From Acidobacteriota bacterium (GTDB taxonomy: Bacteria; Acidobacteriota; Thermoanaerobaculia; UBA5066), in NCBI GenBank assembly GCA_008363385.1, contig RHKY01000008.1, positions 62,001 through 126,000 of the forward strand: 64,000 bases of DNA. Direction: 5' to 3'. Every line of letters starts with the position of its first letter. Positions within the stretch are counted from its first letter, which is position 1. The position numbers and the translations under genes were made by a program. The notes below the pieces were generated by a model. That model was not told the DNA's origin and made no database searches. It saw only the letters and a list, made by a program, of their open reading frames with translations. Below are positions 18,162-26,817 of the stretch, one piece after another.

Positions 18162-19463
18162 TCAGCGGTCCCGGGACGCGAGGACCTTGTCCACGCGCCG
18201 CCCGTCCATGTCCACGACCTCGATCGTCCAGCCCGCCGACGTGACGCGGTCCCCCTCTCGCGGGAGCCGGCCCAGGCGCGCCAGGACGAAGCCGGCGACC
18301 GTCTCGTAGTCCCCCCGCTCGTCGGCAGGGGGAACGAGCGCCTCGTCGAGGTCCTCGAGCCTCTCGACCGGGAGGCGTCCGTCCAGGAGCCAGGAGCCGT
18401 CCTCCCGCATCCGGGCCGCCGGCTCGGAGCCGCGCAGCGCCGGGAGCTCGCCGACGACGGCGGCCACCACGTCCGTCAGCGTCAGGACGCCCGCCACGGT
18501 CCCGTGCTCGTCGACGACGACCGCGAGGCCCGCGCCGTCCCCCTTCCGCAGCCGCTCGAGCGCCCGGACGGCGGTGACCGTCTCGGGCAGGACGAGCGGC
18601 GGGCGCGCGAGCGCCCTCAAGTCGAGCGGCGCGCCGGAGAGGACGCGCGCGAGCGCCTCGGAGCCGAGGACGACCCCGACCAGCTCGTCCAGGCTCCCGT
18701 CCCCGACCGGGTAGCGCGCCCGGGGGCGCTCGGAGATCCGCCGCGCGGTCTCTTCCGCGCCGTCGCGGACGTCGAGCCAGACCACCTCGGGTCGGGGCGT
18801 CATCAGCGAGGCGACGCGCCGCTCGCCGAGGTCGAAGACGGCCTCCACCATCTCGTGCTCGTGCCGCTCGAAGATCCCGGCCTCGGTCCCCTTCTCGATC
18901 AGGACCCGGACCTCCTCCTCGGTGACCGGCGGCTCCTCTCCGGGGCGGATCCGGAGGAGCTTCAGGACGAGCTCGCTCGCGGCGGTGAGCACCTTCTCGA
19001 ACGGCCCGACGAGGCGCGCCAGCCGCTGCATGGGCCTGGCCATCGCCGAGGCGATCCGCTCCGGGCGCGAGAGGGCGATCCGCTTGGGGACGAGCTCGCC
19101 CAGGACGAGCGAGAGGACGGTGATGATCGAGACGATGAGGCCGTAGGCCGCCGGGCGCGCCCAGACCTCGGAGCGGGGGAGGGGCGCGAGGAGGGCGCCG
19201 AGCTCGTCGGCCATCGTCGCCCCGCCGAAGACGCCCGCCCCGATGCCGATCAGCGTGATCCCGACCTGGACCGTCGAGAGGAACGCGGCCGGGCTCTCGG
19301 CCAGCGCCAGGGCCGTAGCGGCCCGCTCGTCCCCCTCGTCGGCCCTCTGGTGGAGCCGGACCTTCCGGGCCGAGACGACCGCGGTCTCGGCCATCGACAG
19401 GACGCCGTTCAGGAGGACCAGGACGAGGACCACCAGGAGCTCGAGCGCCATCGGCGCCGTCAT
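18162..19463 (-). CDS. CorC/HlyC-family (CNNM-type) CBS membrane protein
   Basis: 433-aa inner-membrane protein. An N-terminal DUF21 domain has about four helices ([27 protein letters not shown], quoted only in part; [19 protein letters not shown]). Two CBS domains follow ([12 protein letters not shown] and [13 protein letters not shown]), then a CorC_HlyC C-terminal domain ([21 protein letters not shown]). Family members are linked to magnesium or cobalt efflux and resistance, not haemolysis. The ATG at 19461-19463 is chosen; a second ATG 12 bases in is possible. Its stop lies one base from the stop of the convergent kinase gene. Confidence 0.93.
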   Translation of the reverse strand: MTAPMALELLVVLVLVLLNGVLSMAETAVVSARKVRLHQRADEGDERAATALALAESPAAFLSTVQVGITLIGIGAGVFGGATMADELGALLAPLPRSEVWARPAAYGLIVSIITVLSLVLGELVPKRIALSRPERIASAMARPMQRLARLVGPFEKVLTAASELVLKLLRIRPGEEPPVTEEEVRVLIEKGTEAGIFERHEHEMVEAVFDLGERRVASLMTPRPEVVWLDVRDGAEETARRISERPRARYPVGDGSLDELVGVVLGSEALARVLSGAPLDLRALARPPLVLPETVTAVRALERLRKGDGAGLAVVVDEHGTVAGVLTLTDVVAAVVGELPALRGSEPAARMREDGSWLLDGRLPVERLEDLDEALVPPADERGDYETVAGFVLARLGRLPREGDRVTSAGWTIEVVDMDGRRVDKVLASRDR

Positions 19464-19520
19464 TCTCCCCGATCGGGCCCCCGGCGTGCCCGCCCGGCGC
19501 GCGGGCGGGCACCGGAGCCC

Positions 19521-20549
19521 TCAGGGGGCCGCGGGCGGGGCCTCGCGCCTGGGGAAGAGGAGAGAGAGGACGACGGCCAGCGCGATGCAGCCCGTGATGA
19601 TCCCGAGCGACCAGCTGATCGGGAACTTCCCGCCGAAGGCGTCGTTGAGCCAGGCCATCTTCAGCCCGACGAAGATCAGGACGACGCCCAGGGCGTACTT
19701 CAGGAGGTGGAACTTCCCGACGGCCCCCTCGAGCATGAAGAACATGGCTCGGAGCCCCAGGATCGCGCAGATGTTCGACGTGAAGACGATCAGCGGCTCG
19801 TCCGTGATCGCGAAGATCGCCGGGACCGAGTCGATGGCGAAGACGACGTCGGTGAACTCGATGAAGGCCAGCGCCAGGAAGAGGGGCGTGGCGACGAGCT
19901 TGCCGCCCTCCCTGACGAAGAAGCTCTGGCCGCGGAGCTCGTGCGTGACCGGGAAGAGCTTCTTGACGAGCTTGATCGCCGGGTTCTTCGCCGGGTCCAT
20001 CGGCTTGTCGGGCGCGATCAGGATCTTGACCCCCGTCAGGACGAGGAACGCCCCGAAGACCCAGATCACCCAGTGGAACTTCATCAGGACGGCGCCGAGC
20101 GCGATGAAGACCGCCCGGAAGACGAGCGCCCCGACGATCCCCCAGAAGAGGACCCGGTGCTTGTACTCGGACGGGATCGCGAAGAACGAGAAGACGACGA
20201 CGAAGATGAAGATGTTGTCGACCGAGAGAGCCTTCTCGACGAGGTAGCCGGTCAGGTACTCGAGGAAGACGTTCCTCGCCTGCCCCGCGGCGTCGAACCC
20301 GGGGAGTGACGTCAATCGCTCGACCTGCGGGAAGCGCCAGCCGGCGTAGAGCCAGAGCGCCGCCCCCACGAAGAGGGCCAGGACAACCCAGACGACGCTC
20401 CAGGCCGCCGCCTCCTTGAACGAGACGACGTGGGCCTTCCGGTGGAAGACGCCCAGGTCCAGGGCGAGGACGGCCAGCACCAGGAGGAGGAACAGGCCGT
20501 AGACCCACCAGTACTCGGCGAAGGGGAAGAGGACGGCGCTCGGTGTCAT
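19521..20549 (-). CDS. TerC/Alx-family integral membrane protein
   Basis: 342-aa membrane protein with about nine transmembrane helices and the TerC core motifs EKALSVDNIFIFVVVFSFF and FIEFTDVVFAIDSVPAIFA. The paired acidic residues in these helices are the proposed metal path. Alx/TerC relatives export manganese or handle metal during exoenzyme secretion, and some are induced by high pH or Mn. It lies 57 bases upstream of the CorC-like gene on the same strand, so both may act in divalent cation export. A GC-rich hairpin lies 25-54 bases before the start. Confidence 0.92.
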   Translation of the reverse strand: MTPSAVLFPFAEYWWVYGLFLLLVLAVLALDLGVFHRKAHVVSFKEAAAWSVVWVVLALFVGAALWLYAGWRFPQVERLTSLPGFDAAGQARNVFLEYLTGYLVEKALSVDNIFIFVVVFSFFAIPSEYKHRVLFWGIVGALVFRAVFIALGAVLMKFHWVIWVFGAFLVLTGVKILIAPDKPMDPAKNPAIKLVKKLFPVTHELRGQSFFVREGGKLVATPLFLALAFIEFTDVVFAIDSVPAIFAITDEPLIVFTSNICAILGLRAMFFMLEGAVGKFHLLKYALGVVLIFVGLKMAWLNDAFGGKFPISWSLGIITGCIALAVVLSLLFPRREAPPAAP

Positions 20550-20573
20550 GCTCCTGCTCGGCCGGGAGGCAGA

Positions 20574-20603
20574 CCCGGCCCCGGCGTCTACGCCGGGGCC
20601 GGG
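20574..20603 (-). terminator. Perfect 13-bp GC hairpin downstream of the DUF481 gene
   Basis: Arms 20574-20586 and 20591-20603 with a TCTA loop form a perfect stem, read after the DUF481 stop at 20632 and before the TerC gene. No U tract follows. It is a plausible terminator or attenuator; it does not resemble a yybP-ykoY manganese riboswitch that I can recognise. Confidence 0.5.
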
Positions 20604-20631
20604 CCTCGCGGATGGGGGGGTGCCCCCCGGG

Positions 20632-21429
20632 CTACATCTTGAAGACGATCGCGGCGAGGAGGGCCGTGTCGTTCTTCTTCAGCTTCGGGTCGGGGGGCTT
20701 GTTCTTGTAGTCGTCGGTGAAGGTGACCTTCACGTCGCTCCACTTCGTGATCGCCGCGGCCAGCGTGACCTCGAAGTGGTAGATAGCGTCCGAGGTGTCC
20801 TCGGTCTTCCAGAGGGCCGTGAACGCCTGCGTCAGCGTCGCCGACGGGGAGATCTTCCAGGCGAACGCCTCCCCCGCCCGGATCGCCGCGCTGTCGGAGG
20901 AGACCGTCACGCTCGACGCCGGGTAGTCGACGTAGTCGCTCTCGAACGCGCCGCCGAAGCCGGCGTCGACCGACAGCTTCAGGGTGTCCGAGTCGAGCAC
21001 CTTGTAGCCGGCGCCGGCGGCCGGGGAGAAGAGGTACTCGATCCCCTTGAACCGGTCGCGCAGGTAGCCGACCTCGGCGTAGCCGAAGAGCCGCGGCGAG
21101 AAGGAGTACTCGTCGCGCAGGAGGGCGGCGAGGCGGTCCAGCTGGAGGTCCCCGTCCTTCTCGCCCCGCAGGTACGTCGCGTCGAGCTTGACGACGTTCT
21201 TCGTCTTCGGGTCGTACTTCAGGCCGAGCGTGAAGCTCAGGTTGAAGGTGTCGGTGTTCCCCTTCGTCAGCGCGCCTCCGAGGCCGAGGCTCCCCGTGAA
21301 GTCCGGCGGGGGCGGGGGGGGCGGGGGGCAGGGGCAGAGCTCCTGGGCGGCGGCGGGGAGCGCCAGCGCCAGGACGGCCAGGACGGCGAGGGCGGCGAGC
21401 GGACCGGCGAGGCGCCGCATACGGCTCAC
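20632..21429 (-). CDS. DUF481-family outer-membrane beta-barrel protein
   Basis: 265-aa exported protein. The signal peptide ([18 protein letters not shown]) is followed by a Cys-Pro-Cys and eight-proline stretch, then a beta-barrel of the DUF481/YdiY type ([20 protein letters not shown] and repeated alternating strands) ending in a C-terminal hydrophobic-Phe-Lys-Met. The GTG start at 21429 overlaps the mscL stop (GTGA); an ATG at 21420 is an alternative. Family function is not firmly known (often salt-stress or pH induced in relatives). Coupling to mscL suggests an osmotic-stress context. The polyproline run would be a natural EF-P target. Confidence 0.82.
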   Translation of the reverse strand: MSRMRRLAGPLAALAVLAVLALALPAAAQELCPCPPPPPPPPDFTGSLGLGGALTKGNTDTFNLSFTLGLKYDPKTKNVVKLDATYLRGEKDGDLQLDRLAALLRDEYSFSPRLFGYAEVGYLRDRFKGIEYLFSPAAGAGYKVLDSDTLKLSVDAGFGGAFESDYVDYPASSVTVSSDSAAIRAGEAFAWKISPSATLTQAFTALWKTEDTSDAIYHFEVTLAAAITKWSDVKVTFTDDYKNKPPDPKLKKNDTALLAAIVFKM

Positions 21430-21857
21430 TTCCCCTTGGCCGCGAGCAGGTCGCGGATCTCGCCGAGGAGCTTCTCGGACGGGGTCGGCTCGGGCGGGGC
21501 GGCCGGGGCCACGGCCTCGGCCTTCTTGAAGCGGTTGACCTGCTTGACGACGACGAAGATGGCGAAGGCGATGATGAGGAAGTCGATGCAGGCGTTGACG
21601 AAGAGGCCGTAGTTCAGCGTCGGGACGCCCGCCTTCTTGGCGGCGTCGAGGGTGGCGAGCTTCTCCCCGCCCCCCAGCTGGAGGAACAGGTTCGAGAAGT
21701 CGACCTTCCCGAGCAGGAGGCCGATCGGCGGCATCAGGACGTCGCTGACGAACGACGTCACGATCTTCCCGAACGCGCCGCCGATGACGACGCCGACCGC
21801 CAGGTCGACGACGTTTCCCTTCGAGGCGAACTCCTTGAACTCCTGGAGCATTCCCAT
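21426..21857 (-). CDS. mscL: Large-conductance mechanosensitive channel
   Basis: 143-aa pentameric channel that opens under membrane tension to release solutes during osmotic downshock. The N-terminal amphipathic helix and TM1 ([20 protein letters not shown]) are highly conserved. TM2 is [21 protein letters not shown], and the C-terminal bundle helix is [16 protein letters not shown]. The ATG at 21855-21857 is chosen because AGGAGGG precedes it by about 8 bases; the open frame to 21917 has no family similarity. A TAGAAT at 21916-21921 may be its own promoter, as the upstream permease gene ends there. Confidence 0.97.
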   Translation of the reverse strand: MGMLQEFKEFASKGNVVDLAVGVVIGGAFGKIVTSFVSDVLMPPIGLLLGKVDFSNLFLQLGGGEKLATLDAAKKAGVPTLNYGLFVNACIDFLIIAFAIFVVVKQVNRFKKAEAVAPAAPPEPTPSEKLLGEIRDLLAAKGK

Positions 21858-21915
21858 GGGAGACCCTCCTTCCGGTCCACGGCAGCCCGTGCGGGCGTTC
21901 CCGTGGCGTTCGAAC

Positions 21916-21921
21916 ATTCTA
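21916..21921 (-). promoter_or_regulatory. Putative -10 element of mscL
   Basis: Minus-strand TAGAAT overlapping the stop codon of the metal permease gene, 58 bases upstream of the mscL ATG. Without a -35 match it is tentative. Confidence 0.35.
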
Positions 21922-22743
21922 GGACGCCGTCGCCTCCGGGCCCTTCGCGGGAACGGGGTTCCGGCCGCGCGGCAGCCGGAGGATCGCGGCCAGGACGAGG
22001 GCGCCGACGAAGACCGGCCCGAAGGGCTGGTCGAGGACGATCGCCGCGGTGAAGGCGGCGACGTAGCAGGCGACCGAGATCGCGCTCGCCCAGACGAGGG
22101 CGCTCTTCCATCCCGCGGCGCGGCGGAAGGCGATCCAGGGCGGGAGGAAGACGAGCGCGAACGTCGCCATGACGCCGATCGACTCGGTCGTCAGGGCCAC
22201 GGCGAGCGCGACGAGGACGTCGAAGCCGAGGTGGACCCGCCACGTCGCGATCCCGTTGGCGGCCAGGTGCTCCGGGAAGAACCGCTCGAGGAGGAGGAGC
22301 CGGGACATCCAGGGCACCACCGCCGCGACGACGGCGGCGAGCGCGATCGCCCCGCCGAGGTTGGCCCACCCCGTGAAGTAGAGCTGCCCGTCCAGGAGGG
22401 CGTGCGAGAGCTCCTCCCCCTGGACGCTGTTGGCGGCGGCCACGAACGCCGCGGCCCAGCCGAGGAGGAGGAGGTAGGCGTAGGCGTCGTTCCCCCCCCG
22501 CTCGGCCCGCCCCTTCAGCGAGACCGCGGCGACGGCCGCCCCGAGGGCGCCGGCGAGCGGGTTGACGCCGGCGAGGACCGCGACGACCGCGCCCGCGGCC
22601 GTCACCTGCGCCACGCCGAGGGCGGCGAGCCACTCGTTCCTCAGCCGGACGTAGGCGCCCAGGAGCGGGACGACGAAGGCGAGGAGGAGGCCGTTGACGA
22701 ACGGCACGCGGAACAGCGGGTCGAAGACGAGGGAGAGGCTCAC
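21919..22743 (-). CDS. Zn/Mn-type ABC transporter permease (ZnuB-like)
   Basis: 274-aa inner-membrane subunit of the ABC-3 (cluster 9) family with about eight helices ([20 protein letters not shown] at the N-terminus; [20 protein letters not shown] near the coupling region). It would form the channel for a divalent metal with the ATPase and binding protein encoded upstream. The GTG start at 22743 overlaps the ATPase stop (GTGA). Zinc is the more likely cargo given a His-rich porin in the same operon, but manganese or iron cannot be excluded. Confidence 0.9.
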   Translation of the reverse strand: MSLSLVFDPLFRVPFVNGLLLAFVVPLLGAYVRLRNEWLAALGVAQVTAAGAVVAVLAGVNPLAGALGAAVAAVSLKGRAERGGNDAYAYLLLLGWAAAFVAAANSVQGEELSHALLDGQLYFTGWANLGGAIALAAVVAAVVPWMSRLLLLERFFPEHLAANGIATWRVHLGFDVLVALAVALTTESIGVMATFALVFLPPWIAFRRAAGWKSALVWASAISVACYVAAFTAAIVLDQPFGPVFVGALVLAAILRLPRGRNPVPAKGPEATAS

Positions 22744-23309
22744 GACGCCACCACCACACGCCGCCCGTCGGCGCGCGCGAGGAACCGCTCGTCGTGCGTC
22801 ACCACGAGGATCCCCCGCCCCGCGCGCGAGGCCTCGAGGAGCGGGACCAGCATCTCCACGGTCCTGGTCGCCATGTTGTTCGTCGGCTCGTCCAGGATCA
22901 CGATCGTGGCGTCGCTCGCCAGGCAGGCCCAGACCGAGAGGATCTGGAACTGCCCGCCCGAGAGCCGGTCGATCCGGTTGCCCAGGAGAGGCGAGAGGAT
23001 CGGGGGCGGCGGGCGGTGGTGCGCGCCCGTCAGCCCGAGGAGCTCGTGCCCGTTGAGCGGGATCTCGGCCTCCCGGACCGGGTGCTGCCGCTGGACGGCC
23101 ACGGTGGCCCCCTCGCGCTTGGCCACGAGGCCGGAGAAGGTCTTCGCGGCGCCGGTGAAGGCGCCGATCAGCGTCGACTTCCCGCAGCCGTTCGGCCCCA
23201 CGAGGACGACGAGGTCGCCCTCGAAGAGGTCGAAGCTGACGGGGCCGACGATCGGGGCCGTCCAGCCGGCCACGACGTCGTGGTACGAGAGGAGGGGCGC
23301 GGCGCTCAT
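22740..23309 (-). CDS. Zn/Mn-type ABC transporter ATPase (ZnuC-like)
   Basis: 189-aa ATPase, shorter than usual ZnuC (about 230-250). Walker A is GPNGCGKSTLIGAFTG, the signature is RLSGGQFQILSVWACLA (family consensus LSGGQ, followed by an unusual FQILSVW), Walker B is TIVILDEPTNN, and the H-loop is VVTHDE. The compact central region (VQRQHPVREAEIPLNGHELL) still holds a Q-loop. The ATG at 23307-23309 overlaps the stop of the binding-protein gene (ATGA). The missing length is mostly C-terminal to the H-loop, so it should still hydrolyse ATP. Confidence 0.9.
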   Translation of the reverse strand: MSAAPLLSYHDVVAGWTAPIVGPVSFDLFEGDLVVLVGPNGCGKSTLIGAFTGAAKTFSGLVAKREGATVAVQRQHPVREAEIPLNGHELLGLTGAHHRPPPPILSPLLGNRIDRLSGGQFQILSVWACLASDATIVILDEPTNNMATRTVEMLVPLLEASRAGRGILVVTHDERFLARADGRRVVVAS

Positions 23310-24190
23310 CTTCCCGTCGCGATCCCGTCGACCCACCGGTCGAGGAGAGAGAGCCAGCCCTCCACGGTCGCGCCCAGCGGGGGCTCGATCGGGAGGCGGA
23401 CCACGGGCCAGCCCAGGGCCCTGGCGACGAACCCGGGGCCCTTGGCGGGCTGGTAGTCGGTGTGGACGACGACCCCCTTCTTCCCCCTCAGCCGGTCGGT
23501 CAGCTCCTTGAGGTAGGGGGCGCTCGGGGGGATGCCGGGGAGCGGCTCGACGTACCCGAGGACGGGGACGCCGAGGAAGGCGGCGAGGTAGTTGACGTCC
23601 TTGTGGTACGCGACGATCCCGGGGACGCCCCGGACCTTCTCCTTCCAGGCGGGGACGTGGACCGCGACCGCGCGGGCGAACGCCTCCGCGCGGGCGCGGT
23701 AGTCGGCCCCGTGGGCCGGGTCGAGCGCCGAGAGGCGGGTCGCCAGGGCCCGGGCGACGGTGGTCATCCTCTCCGGGTCGAGGGCCAGGTGGGGGTTCCC
23801 CCCGGGGTGGACGTCCCCCTGCGAGCGGTCCGCGGCCGCGCCGGCCTCGATCAGCGTCACCTGGGCGGCCGCCTCGAAGTAGCCGGGGCCGCCGGGGAGG
23901 AGGCGGCCGTTCGCGGCGCCCTGGAGCGCCGCCGGGAGCCAGCCGGCCTCCAGCTCGGCTCCGACCGCCACGAGGAGGTCGGCCCCGCGGAGGGCGACCA
24001 TCATGTTGGGCCGGGCCTGGAGCGAGTGCGGGTCCCGGTCCGGCGGGGCGAGGACCGTCACCGTCACCTCGCTTCCCCCGACGGCCGAGGCGAGCATCCC
24101 CATGCTCGACGTCGTCGCGACGACGTTCCGGGCCGCCGCGACGGGGAGGGCCGGGAGGAGAAGGAGCGAAAGGACGAGGGCCTTCTTCAC
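23306..24190 (-). CDS. Zn/Mn-type periplasmic metal-binding protein (ZnuA-like)
   Basis: 294-aa cluster A-I solute-binding protein. The signal peptide is KKALVLSLLLLPALPVAAA. Expected metal ligands are the histidines in DRDPHSLQARP, HPGGNPHLALDP and IVAYHKDVNYLAAFLG plus the Asp in VVHTDYQPAKG. The long His/Asp-rich loop of ZnuA is absent apart from DVHPGGNPH, closer to the manganese/zinc mixed group. The GTG start at 24190 has a GGAGG site nearby, and the gene begins 11 bases after the porin-like gene. It delivers metal to the permease encoded downstream. Confidence 0.92.
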   Translation of the reverse strand: MKKALVLSLLLLPALPVAAARNVVATTSSMGMLASAVGGSEVTVTVLAPPDRDPHSLQARPNMMVALRGADLLVAVGAELEAGWLPAALQGAANGRLLPGGPGYFEAAAQVTLIEAGAAADRSQGDVHPGGNPHLALDPERMTTVARALATRLSALDPAHGADYRARAEAFARAVAVHVPAWKEKVRGVPGIVAYHKDVNYLAAFLGVPVLGYVEPLPGIPPSAPYLKELTDRLRGKKGVVVHTDYQPAKGPGFVARALGWPVVRLPIEPPLGATVEGWLSLLDRWVDGIATGR

Positions 24191-24201
24191 GGGCCGCCTC
24201 C

Positions 24202-25722
24202 TCAGAACTTGTGCGCGCCGTGCGCGCCGAGGCTCATCTGGACCATCAGGAGGAGCCGGTCGACGGTCTCGCTCGCGCCGCCGACCGGGACGTCGGAGCG
24301 GTCCCACTGGACGCGGAAGCGCGAGAACTCGGTCGGGTTGAACGTCACGGCGGCGGTGAGCCGCCGGGTCGGGTCGTAGCTCGCCGTCGCCCCCTCCTCG
24401 GTGACGCGGTTCGTGATCCCCGCCACGTCGAGGCGGGCCGCGAGCTGGACGCGCGGCAGGACCCCCCAGACCGCCTGGAGGTAGGCGCCGTCCTGGCGCG
24501 CTTCGAGCCGGCCCGTCGTCCCGAGGAGGTCGAGGAGCTTCCGGCGGTAGAGGTACTCGGCCTGGAGCGTCCAGTCCCCCCGGCCGTACTCGTGGGGCGC
24601 GTCGTGCTTGAAGACGACGTCGACGCCGAAGAGGTCGACCGTCCCCTCCAGCGCCTCCTCGACGACGCCGTCCCCGTCCTCGTCGTGGAGCTCCTCGTGG
24701 AGGGTGGACCGGGCGTAGGAGAGCCCGAGCTGGAGGGCGTCGCTGTAGCCGACGTCGGGGGCCAGCTTCACGAAGCCGGTGAAGAGGCGCGGCCCGGGCT
24801 TGTGCGAGAAGACCCGGTCGGGCCCCGGCTCGTCCCCCTCGTCGACGGGGACGGGGCCGGCGTCCTCGCCGCCGTGGTAGCCCGCGACCGCCTCGTTCTC
24901 CCCCTGGAGCAGCTCGGCGCCCACCTGGAGGTAGACGGGGAGCTTCGGGAGCCACGTCACCTGGATCCCCTTCTCGTCGAGGTTCCCGCCGAGGAGGAGC
25001 TGGTAAGGCAGCGCCGTGTCGACGAAGTCCCACTGGTGCGGGTGCTGGGAGTTCAGGTAGCCGATCCCGCTGAAGAACTTCCCGGCCTTCACCCCGAGAC
25101 CGGCCGGGAGCCGCCGCGTCTGGAAGTAGACCTCCTCGGCCGAGAGCCCGTCCTCGGAGGCCGCGAACAGGGCGGTCACGTCGAAGTACGGGTCGACGGA
25201 GGCCTTGAACGCGAGCTCGGTCTCCCGGAAGTTGAAGCCCTCCTCGAGCCCTCCGTGGTCGTGCCCGTCCGCCTCGCCCTCGGGGGCGTGGAAGCCGTCG
25301 GCCGACGCGAGGATCTCGCCGCCGTCCCCCTGCCGGTCGTCGAGCGCGTAGACGAAGTCCGGTATCACCGAGATGGAGGGGTTGAAGCTCGTCCCCGAGG
25401 TGACGCTCCCGCTCGTGCCGAGGAGCGGGAACGAGAGCGGCGTCAGGCCGGGCGCCACGACGGGTCCCGGGGAGGGAGCCGGGGCCGGCGCCGGAGTGGG
25501 CGTCGGCGTCGGGCTCGGCGCGGGCGTCGGCTGCCGGCCGGCCTCGAGCTCCTTGCGGAGCCCCTCGAGGCGTCGCGCGAGCTCCTTCTGCTCCTCCTCG
25601 AGGGCCCGGACCTTCTCCTCCAGCGTGGACGGGGTCGGGGAGGCGTCCTGGGCGAGGGCGCCGCTCGTCGCCAGCAGGGCCAGCGCCGCGAGGGCGCCGG
25701 CCCGGGTCGGTCTCGTCGTCAT
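24202..25722 (-). CDS. Porin-like outer-membrane protein with coiled coil and metal-binding loops
   Basis: 506-aa exported protein. The signal peptide (LAALALLATSGALA) is followed by a coiled-coil (EEKVRALEEEQKELARRLE), a Pro/Thr/Ala linker with TPTPTPAP repeats, and a beta-barrel of about 380 residues. Loops are acidic and His-rich (HAPEGEADGHDHGGLEEG; YHGGEDAGPVPVDEGDE; LHDEDGDG), suited to collecting divalent metal. Coiled-coil plus barrel resembles stalk-anchored porins (OprP/OmpM-like). The ATG at 25722 has a GGAGAG site; the longer open frame lacks homology. Its location directly before znuABC-like genes points to outer-membrane zinc passage (inference). Confidence 0.85.
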   Translation of the reverse strand: MTTRPTRAGALAALALLATSGALAQDASPTPSTLEEKVRALEEEQKELARRLEGLRKELEAGRQPTPAPSPTPTPTPAPAPAPSPGPVVAPGLTPLSFPLLGTSGSVTSGTSFNPSISVIPDFVYALDDRQGDGGEILASADGFHAPEGEADGHDHGGLEEGFNFRETELAFKASVDPYFDVTALFAASEDGLSAEEVYFQTRRLPAGLGVKAGKFFSGIGYLNSQHPHQWDFVDTALPYQLLLGGNLDEKGIQVTWLPKLPVYLQVGAELLQGENEAVAGYHGGEDAGPVPVDEGDEPGPDRVFSHKPGPRLFTGFVKLAPDVGYSDALQLGLSYARSTLHEELHDEDGDGVVEEALEGTVDLFGVDVVFKHDAPHEYGRGDWTLQAEYLYRRKLLDLLGTTGRLEARQDGAYLQAVWGVLPRVQLAARLDVAGITNRVTEEGATASYDPTRRLTAAVTFNPTEFSRFRVQWDRSDVPVGGASETVDRLLLMVQMSLGAHGAHKF

Positions 25723-25808
25723 GGTCTCGTCTCTCCTCTGGCCGGCCGCGCCGGCCGGGGTTCGCGGGAACGGGCCACGGCCGGCCTGTCCCGGAGGGAT
25801 GGAGGTCC

Positions 25809-26114
25809 CTAGGAGAGGTGAGCGGCCGGGGGAGCGCGCGGTGCGGTCCCGTCGACGAGGTCGGAGGTGGCTGGCGCGTCCGGTGCCGGGTCGTCCGCAG
25901 CCCGTTCGGCGAGAAGGGCTGGGCACGGAGCCGCCGGGTCCGGGGGGGTGTCCGCGCCGCTCTCGCGGGCGACCTGGCAGATCGCGCACGGGCGCTCCGC
26001 TGAAGCCCCGGCGTGCGAGTGGGGAAGCCACTCGAGGAAGGCCAGACCCGTCACGGCGATCAGCGCCGCGATCAGGAGCGGAAGGGCGACTCGCCTCGAA
26101 CGGTCCAGGGGCAT
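25809..26114 (-). CDS. Small membrane-anchored His/Cys protein at the head of the metal operon
   Basis: 101-aa protein. A hydrophobic N-terminal helix (VALPLLIAALIAVTGLAFLEW) is followed by LPHSHAGASAERPCAICQVARE, then a Pro/Ala/Asp-rich tail. The HSH plus CAIC arrangement recalls small DUF2946-like proteins found next to metal transport genes, but I cannot assign the family firmly. It is the first gene of the porin-znuABC run (86-base gap to the porin), with ATG behind AGGTGG. A periplasmic metal-sensing or buffering role is a guess. Confidence 0.7.
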   Translation of the reverse strand: MPLDRSRRVALPLLIAALIAVTGLAFLEWLPHSHAGASAERPCAICQVARESGADTPPDPAAPCPALLAERAADDPAPDAPATSDLVDGTAPRAPPAAHLS

Positions 26115-26149
26115 CCCGGATCCACCTTAGTGAGCAGGAGACGGCGCTG

Positions 26150-26755
26150 TCAAGGAGAGGCCCTCCGGCCGCTCACCGGGCGGGCCGAGAAGAGCCGCAT
26201 CGAGCGGTGCGCGCGCCGCCGCTCCGTCTCGACGCGGAAACCGGCGGAGACGACCGCCTCCTCGGTCCGCCGGTTCGGGTGGCAGCCGCCGGTCGCCCAC
26301 TTCCAGGCCGGCGTCGAGACGTCCTGGAGGAAGGCGGCGAGGGGGTTCGTCGACCGGACGTGCTCCAGCATCCGGAGGCGCCCGGTCCGCGAAAGGACGC
26401 GCCGCACCTCGCGGAGGCCGCGGTCCGGGTCGGGGACGCTGCAGAAGCAGAGGCCCGAGAGGACCGTGTCGAAGCTCTCCTTGCGGAACGGCAGCGCCTC
26501 GGCGACGCCCGCGACGAGAGCGGCGCCGGGGGCCCTCGTCCTCGCCGCCAGGAGCGACGGCAGGTTCGGGTCGAGCCCGGTGGCGCGCGTCTCTTCCGGG
26601 AGCGACGCGAGGTCCCTCCCGGTCCCGCACCCGACGTCCAGGACCCGCCCGCGCGCCCCGGCCACCAGCTCGCGCCGCCACTCCAGGAGCCCCGTCAGCT
26701 CCAGGAGCGCCATCCCGGCGTCGTAGAGCCAGGGGATCTGCTCTATGCCGCGCAC
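26150..26755 (-). CDS. SAM-dependent class I methyltransferase
   Basis: 201-aa cytoplasmic enzyme. Motif I is VLDVGCGTGRDLASLP (about 38-53), followed by an acidic residue binding ribose (ATGLDPN), a motif-II-like FDTVLSGLCFCSVPDP, and a GRLRMLEHVRS segment of the Methyltransf_11/UbiE type. The C-terminal GGCHPNRRTEEAVVSAGFRVE resembles quinone and small-molecule methyltransferases (phosphatidylethanolamine N-methyltransferase-like). The substrate cannot be assigned. The GTG start is preceded by AAGGAGAGG. It diverges from MeaB with 62 bases between start codons. Confidence 0.88.
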   Translation of the reverse strand: MRGIEQIPWLYDAGMALLELTGLLEWRRELVAGARGRVLDVGCGTGRDLASLPEETRATGLDPNLPSLLAARTRAPGAALVAGVAEALPFRKESFDTVLSGLCFCSVPDPDRGLREVRRVLSRTGRLRMLEHVRSTNPLAAFLQDVSTPAWKWATGGCHPNRRTEEAVVSAGFRVETERRRAHRSMRLFSARPVSGRRASP

Positions 26756-26804
26756 GCGCCAAGCCCTCTCCTTCCGATCGTACGGGAAGGGGGCCTCCTT
26801 CCCC

Positions 26805-26810
26805 TACACT
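26805..26810 (+). promoter_or_regulatory. Putative -10 element of the MeaB gene
   Basis: TACACT ending 7 bases before the MeaB ATG at 26818, matching the spacing of other start-proximal hexamers in this window. No Shine-Dalgarno site lies between it and the start codon. Confidence 0.35.
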
Positions 26811-26817
26811 CCCCGGG

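Noticed and set aside
20550-20631. yybP-ykoY (Mn2+) riboswitch upstream of the TerC/Alx gene
   Set aside because: Only simple GC hairpins are visible; I cannot find the conserved paired internal loops of that riboswitch. A terminator of the upstream gene is the simpler reading.
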